Source: Couchioplanes azureus
Lineage (GTDB): Bacteria > Actinomycetota > Actinomycetes > Mycobacteriales > Micromonosporaceae
NCBI RefSeq assembly: GCF_014648355.1
Contig: NZ_BMQY01000006.1
Coordinates: 365,698-429,697, forward strand
Length of the DNA: 64,000 bases
Reading direction: 5' to 3'
Shown here: piece by piece, positions 18,153 to 26,388 of the stretch
Numbering within the stretch: the first letter of the stretch is position 1
How the letters are laid out: each line of letters begins with the position of its first letter
Program-made: the position numbers and the translations under genes
Notes under the pieces: model-generated
Database searches by the model: none
The model's input: the letters and a program-made list of their open reading frames with translations, nothing else
What the model was told of the DNA's origin: nothing

Positions 18153-20339
18153 TTATCCACCCAGGGGACGCTGGGTCGGACGAAGCTCCTCGGGCGCGTC
18201 GGGCAGATTCAGCAGCCGCTTCACCTGCTCGGACCAGCCCGGCTTGATGCCGGTCTTGAGGCCCGTCTTGAGGTCGTAGGCGTGCACGACCTCCCACTCG
18301 AGGTCACCGGTCACCGGATCACGGACCTCCCGCTCGAGAATGACATCCGGCCGGAACTCCTGATCGCGAACCCTCGGCGTCTCGATACCGTTCGCGTCGT
18401 AGCCGACCTCGGAGCGCAGCCGGAACCCGCTGCTCTCGTCGAGCATGCCCGCCGCTTCGGCGTCGATCGCGCGGGCGAGGTAGCTGTGTGCCTCGGTGCC
18501 CAGCGCCGTGCGCTCCACGATCTCCCGGGCCACCGGCTCGGGGTAGCGCTCCAAGAACGCCTCGTACTGCCGCTGGTAGCCCTCCTTCTGGAGCAGGGTG
18601 TCCTTGTTCTGCTCGACGTAGTCCCACGCCTCGTCGGACATCTCCTGCAGCCGCCCGGCGACTTCCTTGCGCGCTTTCTGGATCTCCGCCAGGGTCGCCG
18701 GGTCGTGCTTGTCGAGATCCGGATCATTCTGCGGGCGCTGCGGGTCCGGGCCATCGCCGGCATCGGGCTCATCCGGGCGGTTCGGCGGCTCGTCGCCACC
18801 GCCCCCGGGACCTCCGTCACCTCGTGGCGCGCCGTCGCCGGCGTCGTCGGCACCCCGGCCCGCGTCACCGGCGTCGTCAAGACCCCGGCCCGCGTCACCG
18901 GCGTCGTCAAGACCCCGGCCCGCGTCACCGGCGTCGTCAAGACCCCGGCCCGCATCGCCGGCGTCGTCAAGACCCCGGCCGACGTCGCCCAGGTCTCCTA
19001 GCGGGCCGTACCCTCCGCCGCGTGCGCCCGGGGGCGGGAGGTCCACGCCGGTGGGGCCGCCGCCGCGTCCGGCGCCGGCCAGTGCCGGTTCCTCGACCCG
19101 TACGGGAGGCTGCTCGCCGCGGCCCACGAGGTCGTCGCCGGGCGTCGCCCGGTCGGCGCTCGCCGCGATGTCGTCGGCCTGCTTCAACGCCAGCTCCAGC
19201 GCCGGGTCGGCCTTGACCACGTCACCGAGCGCGGCGTCGATCTGCTTGGCCAGGTCACCGACCGTCGGCAGGTCGTCGACCTTGCCGACGTCCGCCACGT
19301 TGCCCAGGTCGTCGCCGAGCTTCCCGAGATCGCCGACCTTGCCCGCGTCCGCGGCCGCATTGCCGGCCTTCGCCGCATCCGCCGCTTTACCTGCGTCCGC
19401 GCCCGCGGCCGCGCCCTTGCCGGCCTTACCGAGCGTGCCGACCTTCGCCGCGGCCAGCGGCAGAGTGACGACGTTGTAGAGCACGTTGCCGAACGCCCTG
19501 GCCGGGTCCTTGCTCCACTCGTCCCACGCCAGGAAGCTCTTGCCGAACTCCTTCCACGCCTTGAACGAGTTCTCCGTGTCGAAGATGAGCCCGCCGGTCA
19601 ACGTCCACAGCCCGCCCCACGAGGCACTGAACGTGTCCCAGTCGAAGGGGTTGATCAGACCGAACAAGCCCTTGACGTCGCCCCACAGCCCGTCGACGAC
19701 CACGCCCTTGCCGCCGGACCAGACCGCGTTCCAGGTGTCGACGTACCAGGGCTCGTCCTTCTCCTCGGACTTGCCCCACGGACGCTCGGCGTCGCCGGGC
19801 AACTGACCGGCGTCGAACCCGTACGCGTGGGCCTTGTCGCTGCCGTCGTCGACCGTCCACTGCGGACCGCCGTAGAGCCGGTTGATCCGGTTGGCCGTCT
19901 CCCGCTCGGCGGCCATCAACGCGGCGACCTGCGTGTCGACCTGGCTGATCAACTGGTTGTTCCGGTTGACCTTGTCGCCGTCCTCACGCCAGTCGTCGTC
20001 GCCGTCGATGCTCGACACGAACGCGCCGGCCTCACCCTTGAGCGCGGTGAGGCGGTTGGCGATCGGGCGCACCGTGGCCGCGTACTGCGCCAGCGCGGCA
20101 CCGACCTCCTCGATGTCGTCGGCGACCGCGTCCGCACCCGTCTGCACCTGGGCGGTCATCCCGAACAGCTGGGCGGCCTCGGGTGCGTCGTAGAACGCCG
20201 ACAGCCCCTGCCAGGTGCTGTGCACGTTCTGCCCGGTCGTGCGGAACGTGCCCCCGGCCGACTTCAACGCGGCGGCGTGGGTCTCCACCGCCCCCAGGTC
20301 GCCGCCGAACTCCGGAATCGCCTCCGGCTTGATGACCAC
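18153..20339 (-). CDS. T7SS-exported polymorphic toxin with PD-(D/E)XK-like C-terminal nuclease domain
   Basis: 728 residues. The N-terminal about 130 form a WXG100-like helical hairpin (TWQGL at about 43-47), the export module. The middle part (about 150-440) includes Trp-rich and Ala/Lys-rich segments; residues about 450-500 are five copies of a ten-residue repeat (GLDDAGDAGR type), then a Pro/Asp-rich linker. The C-terminal domain (about 560-728) contains RPDVILE at about 663 and HAYDLKTG at about 690, matching the D...D-x-K core of PD-(D/E)XK nucleases. Likely an antibacterial DNase delivered by the adjacent T7SS. GTG start with GGGGGAAG upstream. Confidence 0.75.
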   Translation of the reverse strand: MVIKPEAIPEFGGDLGAVETHAAALKSAGGTFRTTGQNVHSTWQGLSAFYDAPEAAQLFGMTAQVQTGADAVADDIEEVGAALAQYAATVRPIANRLTALKGEAGAFVSSIDGDDDWREDGDKVNRNNQLISQVDTQVAALMAAERETANRINRLYGGPQWTVDDGSDKAHAYGFDAGQLPGDAERPWGKSEEKDEPWYVDTWNAVWSGGKGVVVDGLWGDVKGLFGLINPFDWDTFSASWGGLWTLTGGLIFDTENSFKAWKEFGKSFLAWDEWSKDPARAFGNVLYNVVTLPLAAAKVGTLGKAGKGAAAGADAGKAADAAKAGNAAADAGKVGDLGKLGDDLGNVADVGKVDDLPTVGDLAKQIDAALGDVVKADPALELALKQADDIAASADRATPGDDLVGRGEQPPVRVEEPALAGAGRGGGPTGVDLPPPGARGGGYGPLGDLGDVGRGLDDAGDAGRGLDDAGDAGRGLDDAGDAGRGLDDAGDAGRGADDAGDGAPRGDGGPGGGGDEPPNRPDEPDAGDGPDPQRPQNDPDLDKHDPATLAEIQKARKEVAGRLQEMSDEAWDYVEQNKDTLLQKEGYQRQYEAFLERYPEPVAREIVERTALGTEAHSYLARAIDAEAAGMLDESSGFRLRSEVGYDANGIETPRVRDQEFRPDVILEREVRDPVTGDLEWEVVHAYDLKTGLKTGIKPGWSEQVKRLLNLPDAPEELRPTQRPLGG
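18841..18990. repeat. Five tandem 30-bp repeats in the toxin linker
   Basis: Five consecutive 30-bp units (18841-18870, 18871-18900, 18901-18930, 18931-18960, 18961-18990). The middle three are identical; the outer two carry a few substitutions. In the minus-strand reading frame each encodes ten residues of Gly/Asp/Ala/Arg-rich linker. The array preserves the frame and is prone to copy-number change. Confidence 0.95.
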
Positions 20340-20364
20340 GTGCTTCCCCCGTCGGTACCGGCCG

Positions 20365-20700
20365 TCAGCGGCCGCGGAAGTCGTTTCCCGGCGGCGGCGC
20401 GACCGCGTTGGCCTGCGCCGTCCGAGCCATCTCCAGATCGCCGTCGATGTACGCCTTGGTCGCGTTCACCGCGCCGGTCAACGCCCGGCCGGTGCGCTCC
20501 ACCACGGCCTTCATCGCCGGCGCCTTGTGCTGGGCGAAACCGGCCAGCGCACCCGCGACGATCTCGCTGCCACACGCGCCGGCCGCACCCTCCAGCGCGG
20601 CGCCGTACTTCGTGGCCGCGGTCTCGAAGCCCTTGGCCGCCTCACCGGTCCGCGTCACCACCCCCGCCACCCCGGGCGGGTCGATGTCCCATCTGCTCAC
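20365..20700 (-). CDS. WXG100-like / DUF6507-type small T7SS protein
   Basis: 111 residues, almost entirely helical, Ala-rich, with no signal peptide. It starts MSRWDIDPPGVAGVV and has the two-helix size of ESAT-6-like proteins, but no WXG turn; the family may be DUF6507 (from memory). It is third in the operon, 25 bp upstream of the toxin gene start, so it probably acts as helper or co-secreted partner of the toxin. GTG start. Confidence 0.7.
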   Translation of the reverse strand: MSRWDIDPPGVAGVVTRTGEAAKGFETAATKYGAALEGAAGACGSEIVAGALAGFAQHKAPAMKAVVERTGRALTGAVNATKAYIDGDLEMARTAQANAVAPPPGNDFRGR

Positions 20701-20768
20701 GCTCGGCCTCCGACGACCTCAGACACTTCGGCTTCACCAACTCCCACGTCATCGACGTGGGCAACGGT

Positions 20769-21074
20769 TCAGCCGATCGCGTCGACGGCCGCCTTGGCGC
20801 GCGACAGCGTGCTCTGCGCGGTCTCGTCGTTGCGCTGCAACGTGGTACGCACCAGCGCGATGATCGAGCGCACCTCGGCGGCGGCGCTGTTCCACCGGAC
20901 TTCCTTGTCGTGATACTGCTCGGCGACGCCGTCGGCCAGGAAGTCGGCCATCGCCGCCTTCACCGCGGCGTCCCGGTCGTTGATCAGCACCTCGAGCCGG
21001 GCCACCACGGCCTGCAGGTTGCCCTGCGCCTCGCTGGACGTGGCCATGTCGAAGCTACGACGGTCGGAATTCAT
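20769..21074 (-). CDS. ESAT-6-like small protein
   Basis: 101 residues, all-helical hairpin: helix 1 about 15-45, turn around YHDKEVRWNSAAAEV, helix 2 to the end. The Trp lies at the turn as in WXG100 proteins, but the canonical W-x-G is missing (RWNSA). Second gene of the substrate operon; ATG at 21074 with GAGGAG eight bases upstream. Expected to pair with a neighbouring small protein as a heterodimeric T7SS substrate or chaperone. Confidence 0.75.
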   Translation of the reverse strand: MNSDRRSFDMATSSEAQGNLQAVVARLEVLINDRDAAVKAAMADFLADGVAEQYHDKEVRWNSAAAEVRSIIALVRTTLQRNDETAQSTLSRAKAAVDAIG

Positions 21075-21104
21075 CCCTGCACTCCTCGCCTCGGGAAAAG
21101 AAGG

Positions 21105-21446
21105 TCAGCGGCCGGCGCCGAAACGGGCGGCGTCGAAGTTCGCCGCGCCCTCGGTACTGCTCGCGTTCGACGCCATGTCCTGCTCGCCCTCGCGGAACGA
21201 CGTGTCCATGCCGCCGATGCCGCCGAGGATCGCCGACAGGGAACGGTTCAGCTCCCCGGTGATCTCGTCCGCACGCATCTTGAAGCGGTCGAAGGCGGCC
21301 TTCCCGGCACCGTTGAAGTTGCCCTCCAACGGGGAGGCGGCCTGCACCAACTGCTTGATCAGAGCGCCCAGCTCCTCGTTCGAGCCGCTCGTCTTGGTCC
21401 GCAATGTCCCCAGCGTCTCGGCACCCATGTCGAACTTCTGGCCCAT
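21105..21446 (-). CDS. ESAT-6-like small protein with FNG instead of WXG
   Basis: 113 residues with the WXG100 hairpin layout: helix about 10-40, turn NFNGAGKAAFDRF where Trp-x-Gly is replaced by Phe-Asn-Gly, second helix about 55-90, Gly/Ser-rich tail FDAARFGAGR. First gene of the substrate operon; ATG at 21446 preceded by a GGGGGAGG tract. The 225-bp region upstream (21447-21671) carries the operon promoter, perhaps TACACT on the minus strand at 21499-21494, but the -35 is poor. Confidence 0.78.
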   Translation of the reverse strand: MGQKFDMGAETLGTLRTKTSGSNEELGALIKQLVQAASPLEGNFNGAGKAAFDRFKMRADEITGELNRSLSAILGGIGGMDTSFREGEQDMASNASSTEGAANFDAARFGAGR

Positions 21447-21671
21447 GAACGCTCAACCTCCCCCATGGATCAACTCGTCGCAGTGCAGCACGAAGTGTAG
21501 TGCAGCGGGTCGATGACTGACACTGCGGAATACTTCTGGCACACCACCGATGCCAGGAAGTCCGCGTCACCGTAGGGAACAAATCGCCGCGCGAAAAGCC
21601 GGTTCGGTACCGGTTCGCCGGCGCGGAGGATCACGGGACGTGACACCGCTGCGGCGGTGCGTCCTGCCCTG

Positions 21672-22145
21672 CTACGGAAGTCCGGCGTGCAGACCGAGTT
21701 CGGCCTGCTCGTCTTGGCTGAGATAGTCGGTCGCAAGGCGTCGCGCGACGTAGTCGACCAACGACGTCGAGGTGGGGATGTCCGGGTCGGCGGTGTGCCC
21801 GGCGGGCTCGAACCGCTGGTTGAGCAGACCGCGGACGACCTCGCGCAGCGGCACGTCGTGCTGCAGGGCCAGCGAGGTCATCATGGACAGCGCCTCACAC
21901 AGACCGGACAAGGTGGAGCCCTGCTTGCTGACCCGCAGGAACACTTCGCCGGGGCGCCCGTCCGGCAGCTCGGTGACGGTCAGGCTGCCCTCGGCGCCGG
22001 CGAGGTCGAGATCGTAGGTGACGCCGCGACGCGAGCGAGCCGGGCGCTGCCGTACCGGGCCGACCGGCGGGACGCCTCCGGTGCGGGCCGCGGGCACGGC
22101 CATCGGCCGGCGGACGTCGGCGCCCTGCCCCACGGCGATGCTCAT
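21672..22145 (-). CDS. Stand-alone TSCPD/NrdJ C-terminal domain protein
   Basis: 157 residues. Residues about 45-150 match the extreme C-terminal domain of vitamin-B12-dependent ribonucleotide reductase NrdJ (TSCPD domain): LTVTELPDGRPGEVFLRVSKQGSTLSGL, then RFEPAGHTADPDIPTSTSLVDYVARRLATDYL. The catalytic barrel is absent, so it cannot reduce ribonucleotides by itself; an adaptor or regulatory role in nucleotide metabolism is possible. The N-terminal 40 residues are Arg/Pro/Val-rich. ATG at 22145 has GGAGGAG five bases upstream; the longer in-frame extension to 22229 is unlikely. Confidence 0.85.
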   Translation of the reverse strand: MSIAVGQGADVRRPMAVPAARTGGVPPVGPVRQRPARSRRGVTYDLDLAGAEGSLTVTELPDGRPGEVFLRVSKQGSTLSGLCEALSMMTSLALQHDVPLREVVRGLLNQRFEPAGHTADPDIPTSTSLVDYVARRLATDYLSQDEQAELGLHAGLP

Positions 22146-22277
22146 ACGCTCCTCCGGATCTCTGGGCGTCGGCGTGCCCACGCTCCTGACCACACGCCTA
22201 TGTATGCGCGTTGCGCCGCGCGCGATCATGCATGCTAGTACAAACGTTCTAACGCCGGTATGGTGACGCGGTGACTG

Positions 22278-22475
22278 TCACAAGCACCGCCGAAGAAGAT
22301 CCGCCGCCGTGGCCGGCACGTCGAGCTCGTGCCGCGCAATGCGCACCGTGACGTCATCGACGGCGACGAAGAGGTCGTCCTCGGCAAGGTCGCCTGCGTC
22401 CTGCGGCCTACTGACCAACGTACGTAGCCCTGCACGGCCCACGACGACGTACCGGGGGCCGGGTGCTCGCCGCAA
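22278..22475 (-). CDS. Possible small ORF, unidentified
   Basis: On the minus strand a 66-codon frame with GC-rich third positions reads like a real protein end (RYVVVGRAGLRTLVSRPQ ... DDLFVAVDDVTVRIARHEL). No ATG or GTG with a Shine-Dalgarno is present; TTG at 22475 is the nearest outer start, so expression is doubtful. The opposite frame over the same bases also looks partly coding. No family recognised. Confidence 0.25.
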   Translation of the reverse strand: MRRAPGPRYVVVGRAGLRTLVSRPQDAGDLAEDDLFVAVDDVTVRIARHELDVPATAADLLRRCL

Positions 22476-22523
22476 GCTGTTGTCGACGTCCTGCCGGCGA
22501 TCGGCGGGAGGAGTGATGTCCTG

Positions 22524-23645
22524 GTGACAGTTCTGTTCGACGCCGAGGTGCCGGTCCACTACGGCTTCATCTGGCTGTCCTCGGTCGAGGATCTGCCGGA
22601 GTTGATGGAGACGAGGGCGGGGCAGCGCAACGGGCTCTGCGGCGCGGCCTTCCCCGGCGTGCTGTCGATGGTCACCGGGCTGCACACCGGACGGGTTCCG
22701 TTCGTGGTGCAGTGGCACGACACCGCGCCGGACCTCGACACGAGCTGGGAAGAGGTCGTCGAGGTCCCGTTCACCGCCCAACAACGGGAACTCTCGCTCT
22801 CGTCGTTCCAGGACTGGTTCGACGTGACGCTGCCTGCCGCAGGCAGCCTGCGTGCCCGCTTCTGTGCGAACAGGATGGACGAGGCTCACGGCCAGGACAC
22901 GCTGATGGACGAGGCGACGATCGACCGCTACCTGCTGGCGCTGTGGCCCGCCGACCCGGCCCCGGACGAGATCGTGCGGCAGACCAGCGCCATAGCGGCG
23001 TACTGGCATCGTGAGGCGCAAACCGTCCGGCTGCCCAGCGCCGAAGAACGCGCCGCCGAGGCCCGCGCTCGCGCCGAACAGGAGCGGCGGGAACACGAGC
23101 AGATGCTGGCCGAATACGAGAAGCGGCAGTGGGGCGGACGCCGGCCCAGCCCCCGGCTGCGGGAACTGGGCGGCAACGTGCTGGCGGTCGCGCAAGCGCA
23201 TCGGGATATGCTCGACGCGTTCGAGGCGCTCGACCCGGACACCCAACGCGCCGCGGCCCGCTGGCTGGCTCGTCGTGCCTTCGAGATCGCCGAACTCGAC
23301 CGCGTCGACTGGGCCCGCCCCGCGCTGGACGCTCTCGACCAGGGCCTCCCGCTGCCGGAACCCTTCACCGACCACGAATCAGTGTTTCCGCTGCTGTACG
23401 CGGACGCGACGGACGCCACGGTGAGCGTCGAGTGGCGGGTCACCGGATTCGACGACAACGCACCACACCGGCCGGAGCTGCCCATCCATCGGCCTTCTTT
23501 CGCGGTCCCGGCGATCTTCGCCGCCACCGACCCGGACCCGTTGCAGGCACTCGTCGAAACGTTCAGCCACGCGGAAGCGACGTTCCACGACCGCAGCGAG
23601 GAACTCCTCGCCGACCTACGGCAGCGCCTCTGGCCCGCCGGCTAG
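22524..23645 (+). CDS. Conserved-type protein of unknown function with central coiled coil
   Basis: 373 residues, acidic, cytoplasmic. N-terminal half is a mixed alpha/beta domain (VTVLFDAEVPVHYGFIWL, then GLHTGRVPFVVQWHD); residues about 172-205 form a charged helix or coiled coil (EERAAEARARAEQERREHEQ); the C-terminus is another mixed domain. The GTG at 22524 lies ten bases after GGAGGAG. No homologous family recognised; it stands alone upstream of the polymerase IV gene with a 160-bp gap. Confidence 0.6.
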   Translation: MTVLFDAEVPVHYGFIWLSSVEDLPELMETRAGQRNGLCGAAFPGVLSMVTGLHTGRVPFVVQWHDTAPDLDTSWEEVVEVPFTAQQRELSLSSFQDWFDVTLPAAGSLRARFCANRMDEAHGQDTLMDEATIDRYLLALWPADPAPDEIVRQTSAIAAYWHREAQTVRLPSAEERAAEARARAEQERREHEQMLAEYEKRQWGGRRPSPRLRELGGNVLAVAQAHRDMLDAFEALDPDTQRAAARWLARRAFEIAELDRVDWARPALDALDQGLPLPEPFTDHESVFPLLYADATDATVSVEWRVTGFDDNAPHRPELPIHRPSFAVPAIFAATDPDPLQALVETFSHAEATFHDRSEELLADLRQRLWPAG

Positions 23646-23807
23646 GACCGCACGGATAGTCGCCCCAACTCCCTTCCCGTGGTGCCTCGGCGGCCGAGGC
23701 TCGAAACATCCACCGGGCCGCCTGTCCCGCCGGCCGGCGGCCGTTGTTGTCATACCTCGCGCTTACGCTGCGGGCGGCGGTGGTGTTCGAGCTGGTGGGA
23801 GGAGCCG

Positions 23808-25163
23808 GTGCGGCGGGAGGCGAGCGTCGCCCATGTGGATCTCGATGCGATGTTCGCCGCCGTGGAACAGCGCGACAAAGTCTCACTGCGGGGCAAACCC
23901 GTCATCGTCGGCGGCGTGGGGGGACGCGGGGTGGTGGCGACCGCCTCGTACGAGGCAAGGGTGTTCGGGGCGCGCTCCGCGATGCCGGTCGCGCAGGCCC
24001 GCCGGTGTTGCCCGCCCGGCACGGCGTTCCTGTCGCCGCGCGGCGCGGCGTACCGAAAGACCAGCAACGTCGTCATGGCGCTCCTGGGCGAGGTGTCGCC
24101 GCTGGTGGAGCAGGTCTCCATCGACGAGGCCTACCTCGACCTCGCCGCCGGCGGCCACGACCCGTCCGTCGCCGCCGTCACCGCGCTGATGCGGCAGGTC
24201 AAGGACGCCATCGCCGCGGCCACCGGCGGGGTCACCGCATCCATCGGGGTCGGCACGTCGAAGCTGGTCGCGAAGATCGGCTCCGACCTGGACAAGCCCA
24301 ACGGGCTCACCATCGTCGCCCCCGGCGATGAACAAGCGGTCCTGCATCCGCTGCCCGTCGGCCGGCTGCCCGGCGTCGGACCGGCCACGCAGGACCGGCT
24401 CCGCCGCTCCGGGATCCACACCATCGGGGACCTGTCGCGGGTATCGCTCACGGATCTGGTGGACCGGTTCGGCCAGGCCCACGGCAACGGGCTGTTCCGC
24501 CTCGCTCGCGCCGACGACAACCGCAAGCTCGTCGCGGAACGCGAGGCGAAATCCGTGTCGGCGGAGGACACCTTCGACACCGACGTCACCGACCGGGCCC
24601 GGCTCGGCACCGAGATCGACCTGCTCGCCGCCCGGGTAGGAGGCCGGCTCCGCACCGCCGGTCTGTCCGGGCGCACGGTGACGCTGAAGGTACGGCACTA
24701 CGACTTCACCACCATCACCCGCTCGAGCACCCGGGCACAGCCCACCGACGACCCGCGGCTCATCGCCCAGCTCGCGCGGACGCTGCTCGCGGACGTCGAC
24801 ACCGCGACCGGGATCCGGCTGCTCGGCGTCGGCGTGACCACGCTCGCCGACTTCGTCCAAGACGACCTGTTCACGGACACCGTCAATGACACCGACAGCC
24901 ATGACGGCCCTCCCCCGGAGCCAGCAGATGCCGCCGTGATACCGGCGTCCACCACCCCGCTGTCGTGGCGCCCCGGCCAGGACGTCCGCCACGAACAGTA
25001 CGGCCCCGGCTGGGTCTGGGGCAGCGGCCTGGGCCGCGTCAGCGTCCGCTTCGAGGGTCCTACCACCCCGCCCGGACCGGTGCGGACCTTCCCCATCGAC
25101 GACGCGCGCCTGCATCCCGCCGACCCGCCGGACTGGACAGCACCGCTCCGGCCCACAACTTGA
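23808..25163 (+). CDS. dinB: Y-family DNA polymerase IV
   Basis: 451 residues. Palm motifs with catalytic acidic residues: HVDLDAMFAAVEQ (residues about 8-20) and SIDEAYLDL (about 104-112); PVGRLPGVGPATQDRL is the helix-hairpin-helix thumb, and the little-finger domain follows to about 350. It performs error-prone translesion synthesis. The last about 75 residues (SWRPGQDVRHEQYGPGWVWGSG...VRFEG) form an extra small beta domain like that ending PcrA/UvrD helicases. GTG 23808 with GGGAGGAG five bases upstream; the longer upstream frame is not used. No LexA box was recognised. Confidence 0.93.
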   Translation: MRREASVAHVDLDAMFAAVEQRDKVSLRGKPVIVGGVGGRGVVATASYEARVFGARSAMPVAQARRCCPPGTAFLSPRGAAYRKTSNVVMALLGEVSPLVEQVSIDEAYLDLAAGGHDPSVAAVTALMRQVKDAIAAATGGVTASIGVGTSKLVAKIGSDLDKPNGLTIVAPGDEQAVLHPLPVGRLPGVGPATQDRLRRSGIHTIGDLSRVSLTDLVDRFGQAHGNGLFRLARADDNRKLVAEREAKSVSAEDTFDTDVTDRARLGTEIDLLAARVGGRLRTAGLSGRTVTLKVRHYDFTTITRSSTRAQPTDDPRLIAQLARTLLADVDTATGIRLLGVGVTTLADFVQDDLFTDTVNDTDSHDGPPPEPADAAVIPASTTPLSWRPGQDVRHEQYGPGWVWGSGLGRVSVRFEGPTTPPGPVRTFPIDDARLHPADPPDWTAPLRPTT

Positions 25164-25245
25164 GCGCGTCGATGCAGCGCAGGCCCCCTACGCAGGCGGG
25201 TATCGCTTAGGATTACGTGCTTCGCCCAGGTACCCTGGCCGTCGC

Positions 25246-25317
25246 GGGCCGCTAGCTCAATGGCAGAGCTGAGGACTTTTAATCCTTAGGTTCGGGGTTC
25301 GAGTCCCCGGCGGCCCA
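25246..25317 (+). tRNA. tRNA-Lys (UUU)
   Basis: A 72-nt cloverleaf: acceptor GGGCCGC/GCGGCCC with discriminator A, D arm with GCTCAATGGCAGAGC, anticodon stem GAGGA/TCCTT with loop CTTTTAA (anticodon TTT), and T arm CGGGG-TTCGAGT-CCCCG. CCA is not encoded. A possible -10 (TAGGAT) lies at about 25208. Its 3' end is followed by recombinase remnants, consistent with use as an attachment site. Confidence 0.97.
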
Positions 25318-25400
25318 CCTCAACCGGCTCTGACCTGCGTCGCCGCTGCGGGCAGACGGTCGCTCAACGGTTCGGTTACCGCTTTGTTACCGAAATTGCC

Positions 25401-25890
25401 TTACAGGTGTTCGGCGACGGACGACTTGTCGCCCCGGGGGTCGCGCCCAAGGTACACGCTTGCAGTCATCGCCGGATCGGCGTGGCCGAGCTGATCGGCA
25501 ATGCAGCGATGGGCACTCCGGCCTGGTCAAGCAGCGTGGTCACAGTCCTCCCGGCGGAGCGAGCGTGCTTCGTTGATGCGGACTCCTGTTCCGGCCATGA
25601 AGGCAAGAAGGTCCGCGACATCTGTCGCTTGCGTCGGGTGGGCGGCGAGATGGTCTCGCTGAGTGCACTCTTGTCCGCGTACCCGATGAGCGAGTCACGT
25701 TCCTCTCGGGTCAGCGCCCGGGTGGTGTCGCGCGCCCTGGTCTCTGGTTTGTCGACCTGGCAGGTGACGGGCGGATCTCGTGCAGGGCGTTGCGTGGCAA
25801 GACACCGTTCTCCACGGCGAGACGGAGGATGCCAGAGACGATGCTCTTCGCCATCTCGGCTGAGGAGGTGCGCCGTCCCGCGCTCGCTCG
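25401..25890 (-). pseudogene. Tyrosine recombinase (integrase) pseudogene
   Basis: Reading three minus-strand frames in turn recovers a site-specific integrase in order: core-binding part AKSIVSGILRLAVENGVLPRN, linker VDKPETRARDTTRALTREER, catalytic Arg region VADLLAFMAGTGVRINEARS, then TLLDQAGVP and the C-terminal box IADQLGHADPAMTASVYLGR with the Tyr, ending AEHL and TAA at 25401. At least three frameshifts and a deletion of the segment carrying the central H-x-x-R remove activity. The N-terminal DNA-binding part is missing. It lies 84 bp from tRNA-Lys, the usual place of an integrase gene in an integrated element, so the region is the scar of an old insertion. Confidence 0.88.
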
Positions 25891-25920
25891 ATGGCCTGAC
25901 TCAAGTTCTCCGGCAGAGGT

Positions 25921-26194
25921 CAACGCTGGTCTGGTGCAGCTCACCAACAACGACGGACTGGTCAAGCGAGTCGTGGAATTCGGCATCGTGGCCAGCGGGT
26001 CGTATCACTTGCATGCCCTCGCCGACAAGGTTGACAGAGTGATCGAGCAGTCGAAGGGAACAGTCGCTTCGGGCCTTGGCCGCGTCAGCGAGGTAACCAC
26101 TCAACCGAGGAAGCCGGCCATCGGAGAACACGGTCAGAAGTACTTCCAGCTAGGCGCTCAATTCACCTTCATCAGTCAGGCGCCTACCGAATGA
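25921..26194 (+). pseudogene. Possible coding remnant within the decayed element
   Basis: About 90 codons with moderately GC-rich third positions (GLVQLTNNDGLVKRVVEFG ... FQLGAQFTFISQAPTE, stop at 26194). There is no credible start of its own: the frame upstream is antisense to the integrase remnant. GC content and codon choice are visibly lower than in neighbouring genes, as expected for foreign DNA. No family recognised. Confidence 0.3.
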
Positions 26195-26388
26195 TCCATG
26201 GGCGGGGAGGCGAGAAGCAGCGGCACTCGCTTCCTCGCTCAATAGAGACATCCCCGGGACCGGCAGCTTGCACCTCAGCGACTGATCGACACGGACTCAG
26301 CCACAACGACTTGGAAACTGTGGCAAAGTGCGGGCTGCTGAACCTGGCGGTCCCTTATGCGCGTCAGGGGGTCACAGTCCCTCTCGCG

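Noticed and set aside
18841..18990. Possible CRISPR-like or satellite repeat
   Set aside because: Units are contiguous without spacers, keep the reading frame and encode a linker, so this is a coding tandem repeat.
25711..25986. Intact small minus-strand gene
   Set aside because: Its text is integrase-like only in the middle, and the continuation lies in other frames; best taken as part of the integrase pseudogene.
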